From positions 1-23,906 of the forward strand of contig CAMPAA010000016.1 in the NCBI GenBank assembly GCA_946631345.1: a stretch of 23,906 bases of DNA. The letters are read 5' to 3'. Numbering within the stretch: the first letter of the stretch is position 1; each line of letters opens with the position of its first letter. The notes beneath the pieces were generated by a model. It saw only the letters and a program-made list of their open reading frames with translations, made no database searches and had not been told where the DNA came from. This document shows positions 1-8,198 of the stretch, one piece after another. Made by a program: the position numbers and the translations under genes. Source of the stretch: an uncultured Verrucomicrobiota bacterium (GTDB lineage Bacteria; Verrucomicrobiota; Kiritimatiellia; RFP12; UBA1067).

Positions 1-150
1 GGGGTCGGAGTGTCCACATGCGGATTTCGGGGTGTCCGCACGGCAGAACGCTCTCTGGTGGGCGGTGGAACGGATTTGCCCCAACCCCAAGGCCGGGATG
101 CCGCCGCTTTGATAAAGCGGCCGTCACACCCCCATCGACCGCACTTCCGC
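1..150. other. Left-edge intergenic sequence with small hairpins
   Basis: I see no gene that I can support here. There is a perfect 8-bp hairpin with a 3-nt loop (arms GCCGCTTT 103-110 and AAAGCGGC 114-121) and a weaker one (TGCGGA 19-24 with TCCGCA 35-40). Neither is followed by a T-run in either direction. Open frames on the plus strand run through this stretch and into the opposite strand of the secreted-protein gene; I treat them as high-GC shadows. Confidence 0.4.
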
Positions 151-190
151 AAAACAAAGAGGCGCCGCGTTTCCGCAGCGCCTCCTTTGT
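151..190 (-). terminator. Intrinsic terminator after the secreted beta-rich protein
   Basis: On the minus strand a long stem with a GAAA loop (plus-strand arms about 152-170 and 175-190, with one mismatch and a small bulge) is followed by TTTGTTTTG. It starts about 20 bases after the TAA stop of the gene at 211-1959, the usual position for a Rho-independent terminator. Confidence 0.8.
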
Positions 191-210
191 ATCGTTCTGT
201 TCAGACCCGC

Positions 211-1959
211 TTACTTCGTAAGCACAGCCTTGTAGAACTTGTGCGCACTCGTCGCCGGTGTCACAGTGATGGCATCAAGCGTTGCGCCACCATAGATAAC
301 CGGCTCAACGTTATAGCCACGCGTCGGCGTGTCTACGCTCGGCACCGTGCCAGGAGTGATAGCCGAGAACTTGAACTCTGCCTTGGCAGCCGCAACGGCC
401 TCGGCGCTGTTCTCGCAGTTCAGGAGGAACGCCTCAGAGTTCAAATCACCATCAGCGAAGGTCATCGCATTGACCTGCGCAATGGTGAGAGGCGTGGTAA
501 GGCTCTGCGCCCAGGTAGCGAGCTTGGAGAGCTGAGCAGCGGAATCATTGGCGAACTTCGGGTTCGTGATGCCGAGATCGGCAGCCGTCGTGCTGTCGGC
601 GATGATTACAGGGCCCGTTGCCTTTTCGGCAGCGACCGTGTAGGTGAAGTTCTCAGCCACATCAGCGGCGGCAAGCGTCTTGGTCCAGTTCTTTACATAA
701 TCGCCCGTACCCACATACCAGTCAGCATATGTGACACCCGTGATCGCAAGCACATCGCCTGCCGCGACCTGTGCGGTAAGGCCCGACTGCGTGGTGCCGT
801 TGAGCGTCCACGTCACACCGCTAACGCCCGTGCCAAGCGCAAACGTGAAGTCGACTGCAGTGATTTCAGGCGTAACCGTGAGCGTGTACTTGGTGCCGGC
901 GGCAGGAGCAAACGTGTCGTTTCCGTTGGCCGTGGTGCCGTTGCTCCAAGAAGCAATGAAGCCGCTGCTCAAGGTGTAGGTAACCGTGACTGACGGCGAA
1001 CCATTGTTCGCATCATAGGCGCAGAAAATCTGCTGGCCATTCGCGCCCGTCGCTGCAACACCCAAGGTGCCGCTGTCACCAGAGGTAGAATAGGACACAT
1101 TGCCAGGAATACCGCCATTGGCATCAACAAGGGCGAGATAGAAATCTACGACCGTATAGTCGGGATTGAACGTTGTGAACAGCAGGTCATCCACCGCACC
1201 CGAACCAGCAAAGCCGACGGACGTGAGTGATGTGCTTCCCATGCCAGTAAGAGCAGGGAATACCGTGCCAAGGACTTCCTCGCCTGAATAAAGCGATGTT
1301 GTCGAAGCCAATCGTGTACCATTGAGATAGACCTCAAACAAAAGCACACCAGCATCGTCAACATATGACTTCACTCTGAGGTTATACCACGTGCCAGGCT
1401 CAACTACTGCTGTAAGTGGGATGTCGTTTGTTACAAACGTTGCTGCCACCCCCGGCCGAGGGGATGCCGTATATGCACAAGCCTTGACCATGAGATTCGT
1501 TGTTTCCGAACCTTCAGTCAGGTCTTCCTTGAGGTAGATAAGGAGCTTGTCGGAAGCACCAGCCGTAACTGTATCGCCAGCAGGCGTCACCGTGAACTGG
1601 ACGAGCGTATCGATGTACACGTCGCCAGCCGTCAGATCCACCGCAGCTCCAGTCGCCTGGATGTTGCGCGTGAGCGGATCGGTGCCACCCTCGAGCTGGA
1701 GAACCTGCGCCGGAGTGGTCGTGAACGCCGAAGCGGCGCCGGCCGAACGGAGCGCCGAACTCGGCACGCCGGATACGACAGTGTAGTCGCCATCCTCAGC
1801 GCCGGTCGGAACGGTCCAGTAACCATCGCTCGTGGTGATCGTGGAGTTGAGCGTATCGCTCTCGAAGTCCGTAGACCCGTCATACGGGCCTGCGGCCTGC
1901 GACGCGGAGGCGAGGCCGATGGCCGTGGCCGCCGCAAGCATAAACTTCAATGTTTTCAT
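211..1959 (-). CDS. Secreted beta-rich protein with LamG/concanavalin-like N-terminal region
   Basis: 582 residues. The frame is open for 64 codons further upstream, but ATG 1959 is preceded by AAAGGA at good distance and opens a classical signal peptide (MKTLKFMLAAATAIGLASASQA, cleavage near residue 22). The mature protein is rich in Thr, Ser, Gly, Ala and Val. Residues about 30-270 read like a LamG/concanavalin-type sandwich (LLIYLKE, WYNLRVKSY, FEVYLNGTRLAS, DDLLFTTFNPD). Residues about 275-490 look like repeated Ig-like beta units (VDFYLALV, VDFTFALG). The last about 100 residues are a small helical stretch (LSKLATWAQ, EAFLLNC) followed by a beta segment ending FYKAVLTK. I see no catalytic motif and no standard sorting signal. 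It is monocistronic, with its own promoter and terminator. Cell-surface or exported role is inferred; function unknown. Confidence 0.75.
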   Translation of the reverse strand: MKTLKFMLAAATAIGLASASQAAGPYDGSTDFESDTLNSTITTSDGYWTVPTGAEDGDYTVVSGVPSSALRSAGAASAFTTTPAQVLQLEGGTDPLTRNIQATGAAVDLTAGDVYIDTLVQFTVTPAGDTVTAGASDKLLIYLKEDLTEGSETTNLMVKACAYTASPRPGVAATFVTNDIPLTAVVEPGTWYNLRVKSYVDDAGVLLFEVYLNGTRLASTTSLYSGEEVLGTVFPALTGMGSTSLTSVGFAGSGAVDDLLFTTFNPDYTVVDFYLALVDANGGIPGNVSYSTSGDSGTLGVAATGANGQQIFCAYDANNGSPSVTVTYTLSSGFIASWSNGTTANGNDTFAPAAGTKYTLTVTPEITAVDFTFALGTGVSGVTWTLNGTTQSGLTAQVAAGDVLAITGVTYADWYVGTGDYVKNWTKTLAAADVAENFTYTVAAEKATGPVIIADSTTAADLGITNPKFANDSAAQLSKLATWAQSLTTPLTIAQVNAMTFADGDLNSEAFLLNCENSAEAVAAAKAEFKFSAITPGTVPSVDTPTRGYNVEPVIYGGATLDAITVTPATSAHKFYKAVLTK

Positions 1960-2039
1960 TTCGTTTTTCCTTTGTTGTTCTCGTTGACGACGGAGGAATC
2001 CGCCCCCTACGAGGGCCGACTCTTCTGTTGACGCGATGA

Positions 2040-2091
2040 AAGGTACCATATCCCGCCTCCGAATGCAAGCGAAATTTTTTATTTTTTTTTT
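2040..2091 (-). promoter_or_regulatory. Promoter of the secreted beta-rich protein with A-tract
   Basis: Minus strand: -35 TTGCAT (2068-2063), 17-nt spacer, -10 TACCTT (2045-2040) with the extended TG. Directly upstream is an A-rich run (2091-2072) that could act as an UP element. The predicted start near 2033 gives a leader of about 75 nt ending in AAAGGA before ATG 1959. The whole module is nearly the same as the one before rpmI (13440-13468), including the spacer GGAGGC. Confidence 0.65.
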
Positions 2092-2183
2092 CGGGACTCT
2101 ACCGCCCCTGTGATTCCGACGAAAAGGCCTGCCCATTTCTTTCATGTGCACTCATCGTGCGTACTTTTCGCGGGGGAATCTTT

Positions 2184-2876
2184 TCAGCAGGCCGGGCGGG
2201 CGAATTTCGGGTTTGCGCCGGCGATTACGAGTGCGACCTCGCCTTTCACCTTCGCGTCCCTGAACTCCTCGGCCAAATCCTTCAGATAGCCGCGCGAAAC
2301 GCGTTCGTGCAGTTTCGTAAGCTCTATGCATACGGCGGCCTCGCGGTCGCCAAGCGCATCGAACGCCGCCTGAAGGGTTGCCCCCACCCTGAACGGCGAC
2401 TCGTAGCATATGAGGGTATGGTCGCTATCCCTCTCCTCGGCGAACCAATTGCGGAGCGCACCCGGTCCACGCGGCGGGAACCCCCTGAACGTGAAGGAGC
2501 TGGTGGAAAGCCCGCTCATGAGAAGCGCCACGTTCACCGCGCTTGCGCCGGGAATCACGTCGTATGGAACGCGCTCGGCGGCGCATTTGCGAATCAGGCG
2601 GTAGCCGGGATCCGATATGCCGGGATAGCCGCCGTCGGAGCAGAGCGCGACCTCGCGCCCGGCGTTCACGGCCGCGACCACCGTCTCGGCGATGCGCTCC
2701 TCGTTCCCCTGCCGGTAGGAGAGCATCTCGGGGCGCGGAATCCCAAAGTGGGAGAGCAGCTGCCAGGTGCGTCTGGTATCCTCGCAGGCGATCAAATCCG
2801 CCGCCTTCAGGCATTCCAGCGCCCGGGCGCTCATGTCCCCGAGATTGCCGATAGGTGTTGCTACGACATGAAGCAT
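2184..2876 (-). CDS. rsmI: 16S rRNA (cytidine-1402-2'-O)-methyltransferase RsmI
   Basis: 230 residues. SAM-dependent methyltransferase of the tetrapyrrole-methylase fold that 2'-O-methylates C1402 in the decoding centre of 16S rRNA. The start HVVATPIGNLGDMS (residues 3-16), CEDTRRT, SDGGYPGISDPGYRL and IPGASAVNVALLMSGL are family signatures. A GTG at 2894 overlaps the dnaB stop, but I prefer ATG 2876: GGAGG lies 8 nt before it and the family normally begins MLxVVATPIGN. The protein is shorter than the E. coli enzyme at the C-terminus, which is common in the family. It follows dnaB by 14 nt and is probably cotranscribed with it. Confidence 0.93.
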   Translation of the reverse strand: MLHVVATPIGNLGDMSARALECLKAADLIACEDTRRTWQLLSHFGIPRPEMLSYRQGNEERIAETVVAAVNAGREVALCSDGGYPGISDPGYRLIRKCAAERVPYDVIPGASAVNVALLMSGLSTSSFTFRGFPPRGPGALRNWFAEERDSDHTLICYESPFRVGATLQAAFDALGDREAAVCIELTKLHERVSRGYLKDLAEEFRDAKVKGEVALVIAGANPKFARPAC

Positions 2877-2890
2877 TCCAAGTCCCTCCG

Positions 2891-4408
2891 TCACAAGAAT
2901 TCCGCCTCGATGATCTCGCTCTGGTGCATCTCAGGCATGCGCGCCGCCTCGGCCTCGTCCATCCGCCGCTGAACATCCTCCGCCTCGGCCGTCTCGTCCT
3001 TCTGTGAACGGTCGCCGAAACGCACGAATTCTCGGAAGAAGTTCATCTTCACGTCGCCGGTTTCGCCGTTGCGGTGCTTGGCGACATCCACGATCGCGAG
3101 ATTCTGCGTGTCCACATTGTCGCGTGTTGCGCGCACCATCGACGGGCGGCGCAGCATCATAACCACGTCGGCATCCTGCTCGATGGCGCCGGAGTCGCGC
3201 AGATCGGATAGCTTTGGCACCTCGTTCTTGTCGCCGCGCTGCTCGTTGGCGCGCGACAGCTGCGACAGAACGATCACCGGTATCTGAAGTTCCTTGGCCA
3301 TCGACTTGATCTGCCCCGAAATGCGGCTCACCTCAATCTGCCGCCCCTGCTTCGACGCCTCGCGGCACTGGCACAGCTGGAGGTAGTCGATCACGATAAG
3401 CTCTATCCCGTGCTGCCGCTTCATGCGACGGGCGCGGGCGCGGAGGTCGGAGATGTCGAGACCGCTCGCATCGTCGATGTAGATCGGCGCCTGCTTCAGC
3501 TCTCCTGCGGCGCGGATCAGCGCAGCGGTGGCGCCCGCCTTCTCGGACTGCACCATGAGATTGCGGGATATGCGCCAGGAGCTCACATGCGCACGCCCGC
3601 AGAGCATACGCTTGGTCAGCGAATCCACATCCATTTCAAGGGAGAAGATAAGCACCGGGTGGGGGCGGCCATTCTCGCCTTCGAACTTGCGTCCATTGAT
3701 GTCGCGTCCCATAGCCACGCACTCGGCGATGTTCATCGCGAACGACGTCTTGCCCACCGAAGGGCGCGCCGCTATCACGATCATCTCCGATTTCTTCAGC
3801 CCAAGCAGCTTCTCGTCCACGTGCTGGAAGCCGGTCGGCAGGCCCTCGATCATCCCTTTCGATTCGAACAGGCGCTCTATAGACTTGAACGTACGGTCGA
3901 CGGCGCTCTTCCAGTCCGTCTTCACGGATGCCTCCCCGCCAATTCCGAGAAACGCCGTCTCCGCCTCTCCGAGAATCACGTCGGCGTTGCGCCCGTCGCC
4001 GCTGAAGCACTTGCGCTCCGTCTCGCGGGCCGTGTTTATCAGCTTGCGAAGAAGATGCTTCTGACGGACGATGTCGATGTAATACTCCGCGTGAGCGGAG
4101 GTAGGAGTGGAGGCGAGCAGCGACTCCACAACAGTCACCCCGCCAACTGCCTCGATTCTCCCTGTTTCGCGGAGTTTCACGTTGAGCGTCACGGCGTCCA
4201 CCGGCTGGGTAGCCCGCGACATCTCAAGAAGCGTCTCGAAAAGGATTCGGTTGCGCGGATCGTAGAACGAGTCTGGCTCCAGGCCGTTCGTGAGGCAGAG
4301 GTCGAGCACGCGCAGATCCTCGCCGGATTCGGCGTCAAGCAGTATCGAACCAAGCACGCCTCGTTCGGCCTCAGCGCTATGGGGTGGTGTCTTTATATCG
4401 TCTTCCAT
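2891..4408 (-). CDS. dnaB: Replicative DNA helicase DnaB
   Basis: 505 residues. Hexameric 5'-3' helicase that unwinds the replication fork and binds primase. The N-terminal helical domain begins near residue 10 (SAEAERGVLGSILLD). The RecA-like motor has Walker A RPSVGKT (215-221), FSLEM, the Walker B stretch LIVIDYLQL (Asp 341), the sensor SQLSR (382-386) and the DLRDSGAIEQDAD motif (402-414). There is a short extra loop (INGRKFEGENGRPHP) before FSLEM. ATG 4408 is chosen over the ORF's first ATG at 4435 because the latter lies upstream of the TATAAT box. There is no Shine-Dalgarno sequence before 4408; TGCTATAAT ends 9 nt upstream, so the mRNA may be almost leaderless. Confidence 0.95.
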   Translation of the reverse strand: MEDDIKTPPHSAEAERGVLGSILLDAESGEDLRVLDLCLTNGLEPDSFYDPRNRILFETLLEMSRATQPVDAVTLNVKLRETGRIEAVGGVTVVESLLASTPTSAHAEYYIDIVRQKHLLRKLINTARETERKCFSGDGRNADVILGEAETAFLGIGGEASVKTDWKSAVDRTFKSIERLFESKGMIEGLPTGFQHVDEKLLGLKKSEMIVIAARPSVGKTSFAMNIAECVAMGRDINGRKFEGENGRPHPVLIFSLEMDVDSLTKRMLCGRAHVSSWRISRNLMVQSEKAGATAALIRAAGELKQAPIYIDDASGLDISDLRARARRMKRQHGIELIVIDYLQLCQCREASKQGRQIEVSRISGQIKSMAKELQIPVIVLSQLSRANEQRGDKNEVPKLSDLRDSGAIEQDADVVMMLRRPSMVRATRDNVDTQNLAIVDVAKHRNGETGDVKMNFFREFVRFGDRSQKDETAEAEDVQRRMDEAEAARMPEMHQSEIIEAEFL

Positions 4409-4417
4409 ATGCGCTAC

Positions 4418-4426
4418 ATTATAGCA
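4418..4426 (-). promoter_or_regulatory. Extended -10 promoter of dnaB, close to the ATG
   Basis: Minus-strand TGCTATAAT with a perfect -10 hexamer and TGn extension. Only 9 nt separate it from ATG 4408, so transcription would start about 2-3 nt before the start codon. No good -35 is visible at 16-18 nt. Confidence 0.65.
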
Positions 4427-4476
4427 GAATGCCACGTTGCAGGCGGCATTCTAATATCGACAGATGCGAACTGGTT

Positions 4477-4496
4477 ATGCACATCCCGCTGTGCAT
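4477..4496. other. Hairpin between the lyase gene and dnaB
   Basis: Perfect 7-bp inverted repeat ATGCACA (4477-4483) and TGTGCAT (4490-4496) with a 6-nt loop. It starts 12 nt after the lyase stop codon and lies about 50 bp upstream of the dnaB -10 box. No T-run follows on the minus strand, so it could be a weak terminator, an mRNA 3' end structure or a regulator site. Confidence 0.4.
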
Positions 4497-4507
4497 TTCT
4501 CTACACG

Positions 4508-7276
4508 TCATAGGCTGTCGGCAATGGCGCGGATTCGCGCGGAGATGGGCGGCTCGTGCGCCGTCTCCACAAGTGCGCGTTCCAGTATCTCGCGCAGTTT
4601 GGCAGTGTCTGGCGCTGGTTTTGCCCGTTCTGCGAAATACTCGTTCATGATGCGCGCCGCTGGGCCATACGCCGCGCGGCGGAAATCCACAAGCAACTCC
4701 TCGCATGACGCCGCATCTGCGGCATCCACGCCCTTCACCGTGCGGTACAAATCCCAGCCGTCCGCCGTTGGATGAGGCATCTTCGTAGCATCCACCCCAT
4801 GCCATGCGTAGAAGTCGCGGCGGACAGGCGTTGGCGACTTGAGCAGCGCTATGAGCTTGCGTCTGTCCGGCTTGGGGGCCTCCGCAAGCGGGGCTGCGCT
4901 CGGCGGCTCACGCCAGTCGGAGTCGGGATAGTTCACCTTCGCCTTGCCGGGGATCACGCGCCCATTCTCGCCGGGCATGAGGAAGCGAATGCCAAGCCCT
5001 TCGAGGAAATGGGTGACGGCGCGTGAGAGTCCGTCGCCATGGCCAGTTATGATCACCCGATTCTTCTGCGTGACCACGCGCCCTTCCGCTGGATCGACCT
5101 TGATGACTATGGCTGGACCGGATTCAGGCTCCTTTTCGACTAGGCGGAAGCGCTCCTCGGTCATCTCGCCGAGGTACCACTGCACCTCGCGCGCAAGCAC
5201 GCGCTCCTCAAGTCCGCCATACACGATCGCCGCCTTCACGCCCGCCTCTTCGTCGAAGAGGAGCGGACCATCCTTCGTCTCAAGTTCGTTCTCTGCGGCA
5301 TCCGGCGGCGGCGCTTCAGCTGCGATGGCGGCGGCGATGACCTCTTCGTCTGCGGCGAACGTCACGCTGATTTCCGCCTCTGGCACCGGGCCGTCCACGA
5401 GGATCGCATAGCGCATCGGCGCACGGCGGTTCGGGTTGTCCACGCGCTTGCCCTCTGAAAGCTTCCAGTCCGCCCCCTTGACCTCAATCGCCACATCACA
5501 CTCCCGCAGCGCATCGCCATCACTCGTCTTGAGGCGGAACTGACCCTTCTGCTGCTTCGGCTCAATGAAACCGAATGTGAGGATCGGCACCGAGACTTTG
5601 CCCGGCATCTTGAACTGGATGCGATCCGTAACTGTGAACTTCCGACCGGGCCTGTCGTATATGAACGTGCGCACATTGCTCCTCACCTTCGCCTTCTTCG
5701 GGTATGCGCCGCCGATCTCCATCACAATCCGCTCCTGGTCGTTGGAGAACGACGTGGAGAGTATCCGCGCCGCATACTCCCGGCCTGGCTCCTGATAGCA
5801 TCCGTTCAGCACCGGCACGGGATGACCATAAGAAGAGATGACCGGAATCGTGTAGCGCTTCTCGCTGAAAGTGAGCGCCGTGTACTCCGTGCCGCCTGGA
5901 TCGCCGGCGAGCAGCACTCCGCCAAACATCACCGCGTAGGAGCCTACGTCGTTGTGGTTGTGGAACTCTGCGTTGTGCCCGCCCTTAAGCCCAACCGTGA
6001 ACGCCGTTGCACTCTCCTTCGGATCGGGACGGAACACCCATACCTGCCCATCGGGGAAAGTGTTGCGCATCGGCAACGGATCCACATGGCCTTCCGGCAA
6101 CCCGTCGAGTTGCCCGAATGCCCTCAGCGTAAACACCTCCGCGCCGCCGTACAGGAGATCGTGGCCGAGGGCGGACGTGGTAAGCGAGAGGTCGGGCCAG
6201 CGCCGGTGCCCGAGGAGCAGTACATAGTCCGACACCTTACCGCCTCCGTCGGCGAAGTCCGGCGCATGCCCTTCGGTGAGCTGGCACGCCGTGCCGAACG
6301 CCATGATCGTTTTCGTCTTGGGGTCTCTGCAGAGATCCACCTTGCCGCCGGTCGCGTCCAGTACCGACAGCGCCAGCTGCATGTAGTGCCCCCATCCGTA
6401 GTCCCAGTATCCCATACCTTCAGAGCAGTAGCCATCCGCCGGGAAACCCGCGATGTAGAACGGCAGCATCCGCTCCGCCGTCTCGACGAACGTAGCACGC
6501 TCCATGCGGTTCTCCACCACGGCCAGCGCCGCGCGAACCACCCCGCAATGGCACACGGCGGTCCAGTTCGCCGGCCCGTTGAACCAACCAAGCGGTGAAA
6601 ATCCGGAAGTACGCGACCAGCAGGAGCGGTAGGTCGAGAAGATGCGCCGATCAAGTTCATGCTTCACCTTCGCGGAGAGCGCCTCGGGCAGGACTCCCTT
6701 CAGCGCCGAAACAATCCATGCACAGCCTTGCGCCCTCGCGCTTGCACCGAGGTCAACGTTGAACTCCTTGCCGTCGAATGTGCGCAGCCCGCGGTCGTGC
6801 GCCGGCATCACCCAACTGCGCTCGGCGCAGAGCGTCTCCATGTACTCGATCAACTTCGGCAAGAAGCGCCCTTTGTTCTCCAGGCACTCCGCCGTAGCAA
6901 GCAGCTGCGCGTTTCCTATGCGTTTGTTGTAAGGTATCTGGTAGTCGGTGCGCACGCCGATCTTGGAGTATTCAAGGTAAAGGTCGTCAGAACATTCAGG
7001 CACCGGCAGCTTCAGCACCTTCTCGGCGCGCGCGATGATCCTCTCCGCGCTCGGCAGCTCCGCCAGCCGTTCCCATGCCTTTCGGTCGGAGATGCGGGCA
7101 CCGTCCGCCGCAGGCTCCTCCGGCAGATACGATGCGATTTCGGCAATCCGTCTACGGGACATCTCAGGCACAGGCATCCGCTTGCGGGACTTTGCCAGCT
7201 TCTTGGCGGATGGTGCGGCCTCAAGGAGCGCGCAGGCGAACATGCACAGCGACAGTACGATCAGCGTTCTTTTCAT
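4508..7276 (-). CDS. Secreted heparinase II/III-family lyase with extra C-terminal domain
   Basis: 922 residues with a signal peptide (MKRTLIVLSLCMFACALLEA, about 1-20). ATG 7276 is chosen over the ORF's first start at 7312 because the signal peptide starts there and TATAAT ends 7 nt upstream. Residues about 40-400 form an alpha-barrel of the polysaccharide-lyase type (NWTAVCHCGVVRAAL 237-251, GYCSEGMGYWDYGWGHY 282-298). Residues about 410-645 are the heparinase II/III beta-sandwich, with the signature FHNHNDVGSY (438-447) and GVLLAGDPGG. An Ala/Pro-rich linker (645-665) leads to about 250 extra residues: 675-785 resemble the N-terminal domain next to GH67/DUF4838 enzymes (VIITGHGDGLSRAVTHFLEG, GIRFLMPGE), and 855-885 resemble the end of DUF4838 (DFRRAAYGPAARIMNEYF). 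It probably cleaves uronic-acid polysaccharides by beta-elimination outside the cytoplasm; the exact substrate is unknown. Confidence 0.82.
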   Translation of the reverse strand: MKRTLIVLSLCMFACALLEAAPSAKKLAKSRKRMPVPEMSRRRIAEIASYLPEEPAADGARISDRKAWERLAELPSAERIIARAEKVLKLPVPECSDDLYLEYSKIGVRTDYQIPYNKRIGNAQLLATAECLENKGRFLPKLIEYMETLCAERSWVMPAHDRGLRTFDGKEFNVDLGASARAQGCAWIVSALKGVLPEALSAKVKHELDRRIFSTYRSCWSRTSGFSPLGWFNGPANWTAVCHCGVVRAALAVVENRMERATFVETAERMLPFYIAGFPADGYCSEGMGYWDYGWGHYMQLALSVLDATGGKVDLCRDPKTKTIMAFGTACQLTEGHAPDFADGGGKVSDYVLLLGHRRWPDLSLTTSALGHDLLYGGAEVFTLRAFGQLDGLPEGHVDPLPMRNTFPDGQVWVFRPDPKESATAFTVGLKGGHNAEFHNHNDVGSYAVMFGGVLLAGDPGGTEYTALTFSEKRYTIPVISSYGHPVPVLNGCYQEPGREYAARILSTSFSNDQERIVMEIGGAYPKKAKVRSNVRTFIYDRPGRKFTVTDRIQFKMPGKVSVPILTFGFIEPKQQKGQFRLKTSDGDALRECDVAIEVKGADWKLSEGKRVDNPNRRAPMRYAILVDGPVPEAEISVTFAADEEVIAAAIAAEAPPPDAAENELETKDGPLLFDEEAGVKAAIVYGGLEERVLAREVQWYLGEMTEERFRLVEKEPESGPAIVIKVDPAEGRVVTQKNRVIITGHGDGLSRAVTHFLEGLGIRFLMPGENGRVIPGKAKVNYPDSDWREPPSAAPLAEAPKPDRRKLIALLKSPTPVRRDFYAWHGVDATKMPHPTADGWDLYRTVKGVDAADAASCEELLVDFRRAAYGPAARIMNEYFAERAKPAPDTAKLREILERALVETAHEPPISARIRAIADSL

Positions 7277-7283
7277 GCCGCCT

Positions 7284-7292
7284 ATTATAGCA
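7284..7292 (-). promoter_or_regulatory. Extended -10 promoter of the lyase gene
   Basis: Minus-strand TGCTATAAT, 7 nt before ATG 7276. A start point 6-7 nt below the hexamer falls on or next to the A of the ATG, predicting a leaderless mRNA. A 7-bp inverted repeat (AAGAGCA 7298-7304, TGCTCTT 7312-7318) lies just upstream. Confidence 0.65.
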
Positions 7293-7328
7293 TACATAAG
7301 AGCAAAGCCCATGCTCTTTTTGGCGACA

Positions 7329-8198
7329 CTAAAGTTCCTCTACGGGAATCTTGCGCGCGGCGCCGGGAATGTCTGCCACGAAGCGCGGCAACGCAAGGCC
7401 GCCAATCCGCTCCGCACATTCCGCCGCAATCATTTTTGCCTTCTCCAGCGGAACACGGAAATGGGATATCCCAGCCACCGGATCGCACTGGAACACGTAG
7501 TAGGGCCTCACACGTGCGCGCTGTAGCGCCCGGAACAGATCCAGCATCGCCTCAACGGAATCGTTCACGCCCGCAAGAAGCACCGTCTGGCAGGACACTG
7601 GCAGCCCGGCATCAACAAGCCTCCCACACGCTACCGTCGCATCAGGCGTAACTTCGCCAGCACAGTTGAACTGCGTATTCACCCACACCTTACCGCATGA
7701 GCGCAGACTTCTGGCCAACCCGTCAGTCACGCGCTCAGGGTTGACGCATGGAGCGCGCGTGCATAGACGAACCACCTCTATCTGGTCAAGCGCGGCAAAG
7801 GCCTCCACAAAACGAAGCACCTCGCCATCCGGCAGCACGAGAGGATCACCCCCAGATAGCAGAACGTCGCGTACCTGCGGATGTGCCTTGACGTAACCCA
7901 CGCAGTTCTGCAGCTCCTCGTCTGTGCGCACCACCTCGGCATCGCGAAGAATCCCCTTGCGCGTGCAATGGCGGCAGTTCATGAAGCAACTGTCACTCGT
8001 CATCACGAGCACGCGGTCTGGGAAACGCTGCTTAAGTCCGTAGGTGCCGGCAGCGTCATCCTGCTCGCCGAATGGGTCGGCAGAACAACCATCGTCACCA
8101 TCAAGCTCCCGCGCGTCCGGTTCAAGCTGGCGGCGGAACGGCTCGCAAGTCGTTGCGAGTCGCTCCGCGTAGGCGCAAGCGTGGCGAGGAAAGTCCAT
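7329..8198 (-). CDS. KamA-family radical SAM aminomutase, short form
   Basis: 289 residues. Radical SAM/PLP enzyme of the lysine 2,3-aminomutase (KamA/EpmB) family. The cluster-binding motif is C71-x3-C75-x2-C78, followed by TRK; Arg80 matches the arginine after the cluster motif in clostridial KamA. DVLLSGGDPL (111-120), VNTQFN and QTVLLAGVND are family signatures. The lysine-binding aspartates of KamA appear kept (D239 in FQCDP, D276 in VADIP), and Lys283 fits the PLP lysine, but the usual Gly-rich GGGGK is GAARK here. The N-terminus is short (about 55 residues before the barrel) and the protein ends 6 residues after the PLP lysine, as in EpmB. Its ATG overlaps the map stop (TGATG), so it is translationally coupled. 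Whether it modifies EF-P lysine or makes beta-lysine cannot be told; no epmA or efp is in the window. Confidence 0.8.
   Translation of the reverse strand: MDFPRHACAYAERLATTCEPFRRQLEPDARELDGDDGCSADPFGEQDDAAGTYGLKQRFPDRVLVMTSDSCFMNCRHCTRKGILRDAEVVRTDEELQNCVGYVKAHPQVRDVLLSGGDPLVLPDGEVLRFVEAFAALDQIEVVRLCTRAPCVNPERVTDGLARSLRSCGKVWVNTQFNCAGEVTPDATVACGRLVDAGLPVSCQTVLLAGVNDSVEAMLDLFRALQRARVRPYYVFQCDPVAGISHFRVPLEKAKMIAAECAERIGGLALPRFVADIPGAARKIPVEEL

Noticed and set aside
10..993. Long plus-strand open frame opposite the secreted protein
   Set aside because: Arg-rich, no known motif, no ribosome site, and the opposite strand has a clear signal-peptide protein. High-GC shadow.
2074..2091. T-run on the plus strand as a terminator
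   Set aside because: No plus-strand gene ends there; it reads better as the A-tract above the minus-strand promoter.
2877..2894. GTG start of rsmI overlapping the dnaB stop
   Set aside because: Possible, but ATG 2876 has GGAGG at 8 nt and gives the standard N-terminus.
3410..4513. Plus-strand frame of 367 codons opposite dnaB
   Set aside because: dnaB is unmistakable on the other strand; the plus product has no recognisable domain.
7298..7318. 7-bp inverted repeat as terminator of kamA
   Set aside because: The T-run is on the plus-strand side; the minus-strand transcript has none, so it would not terminate well.
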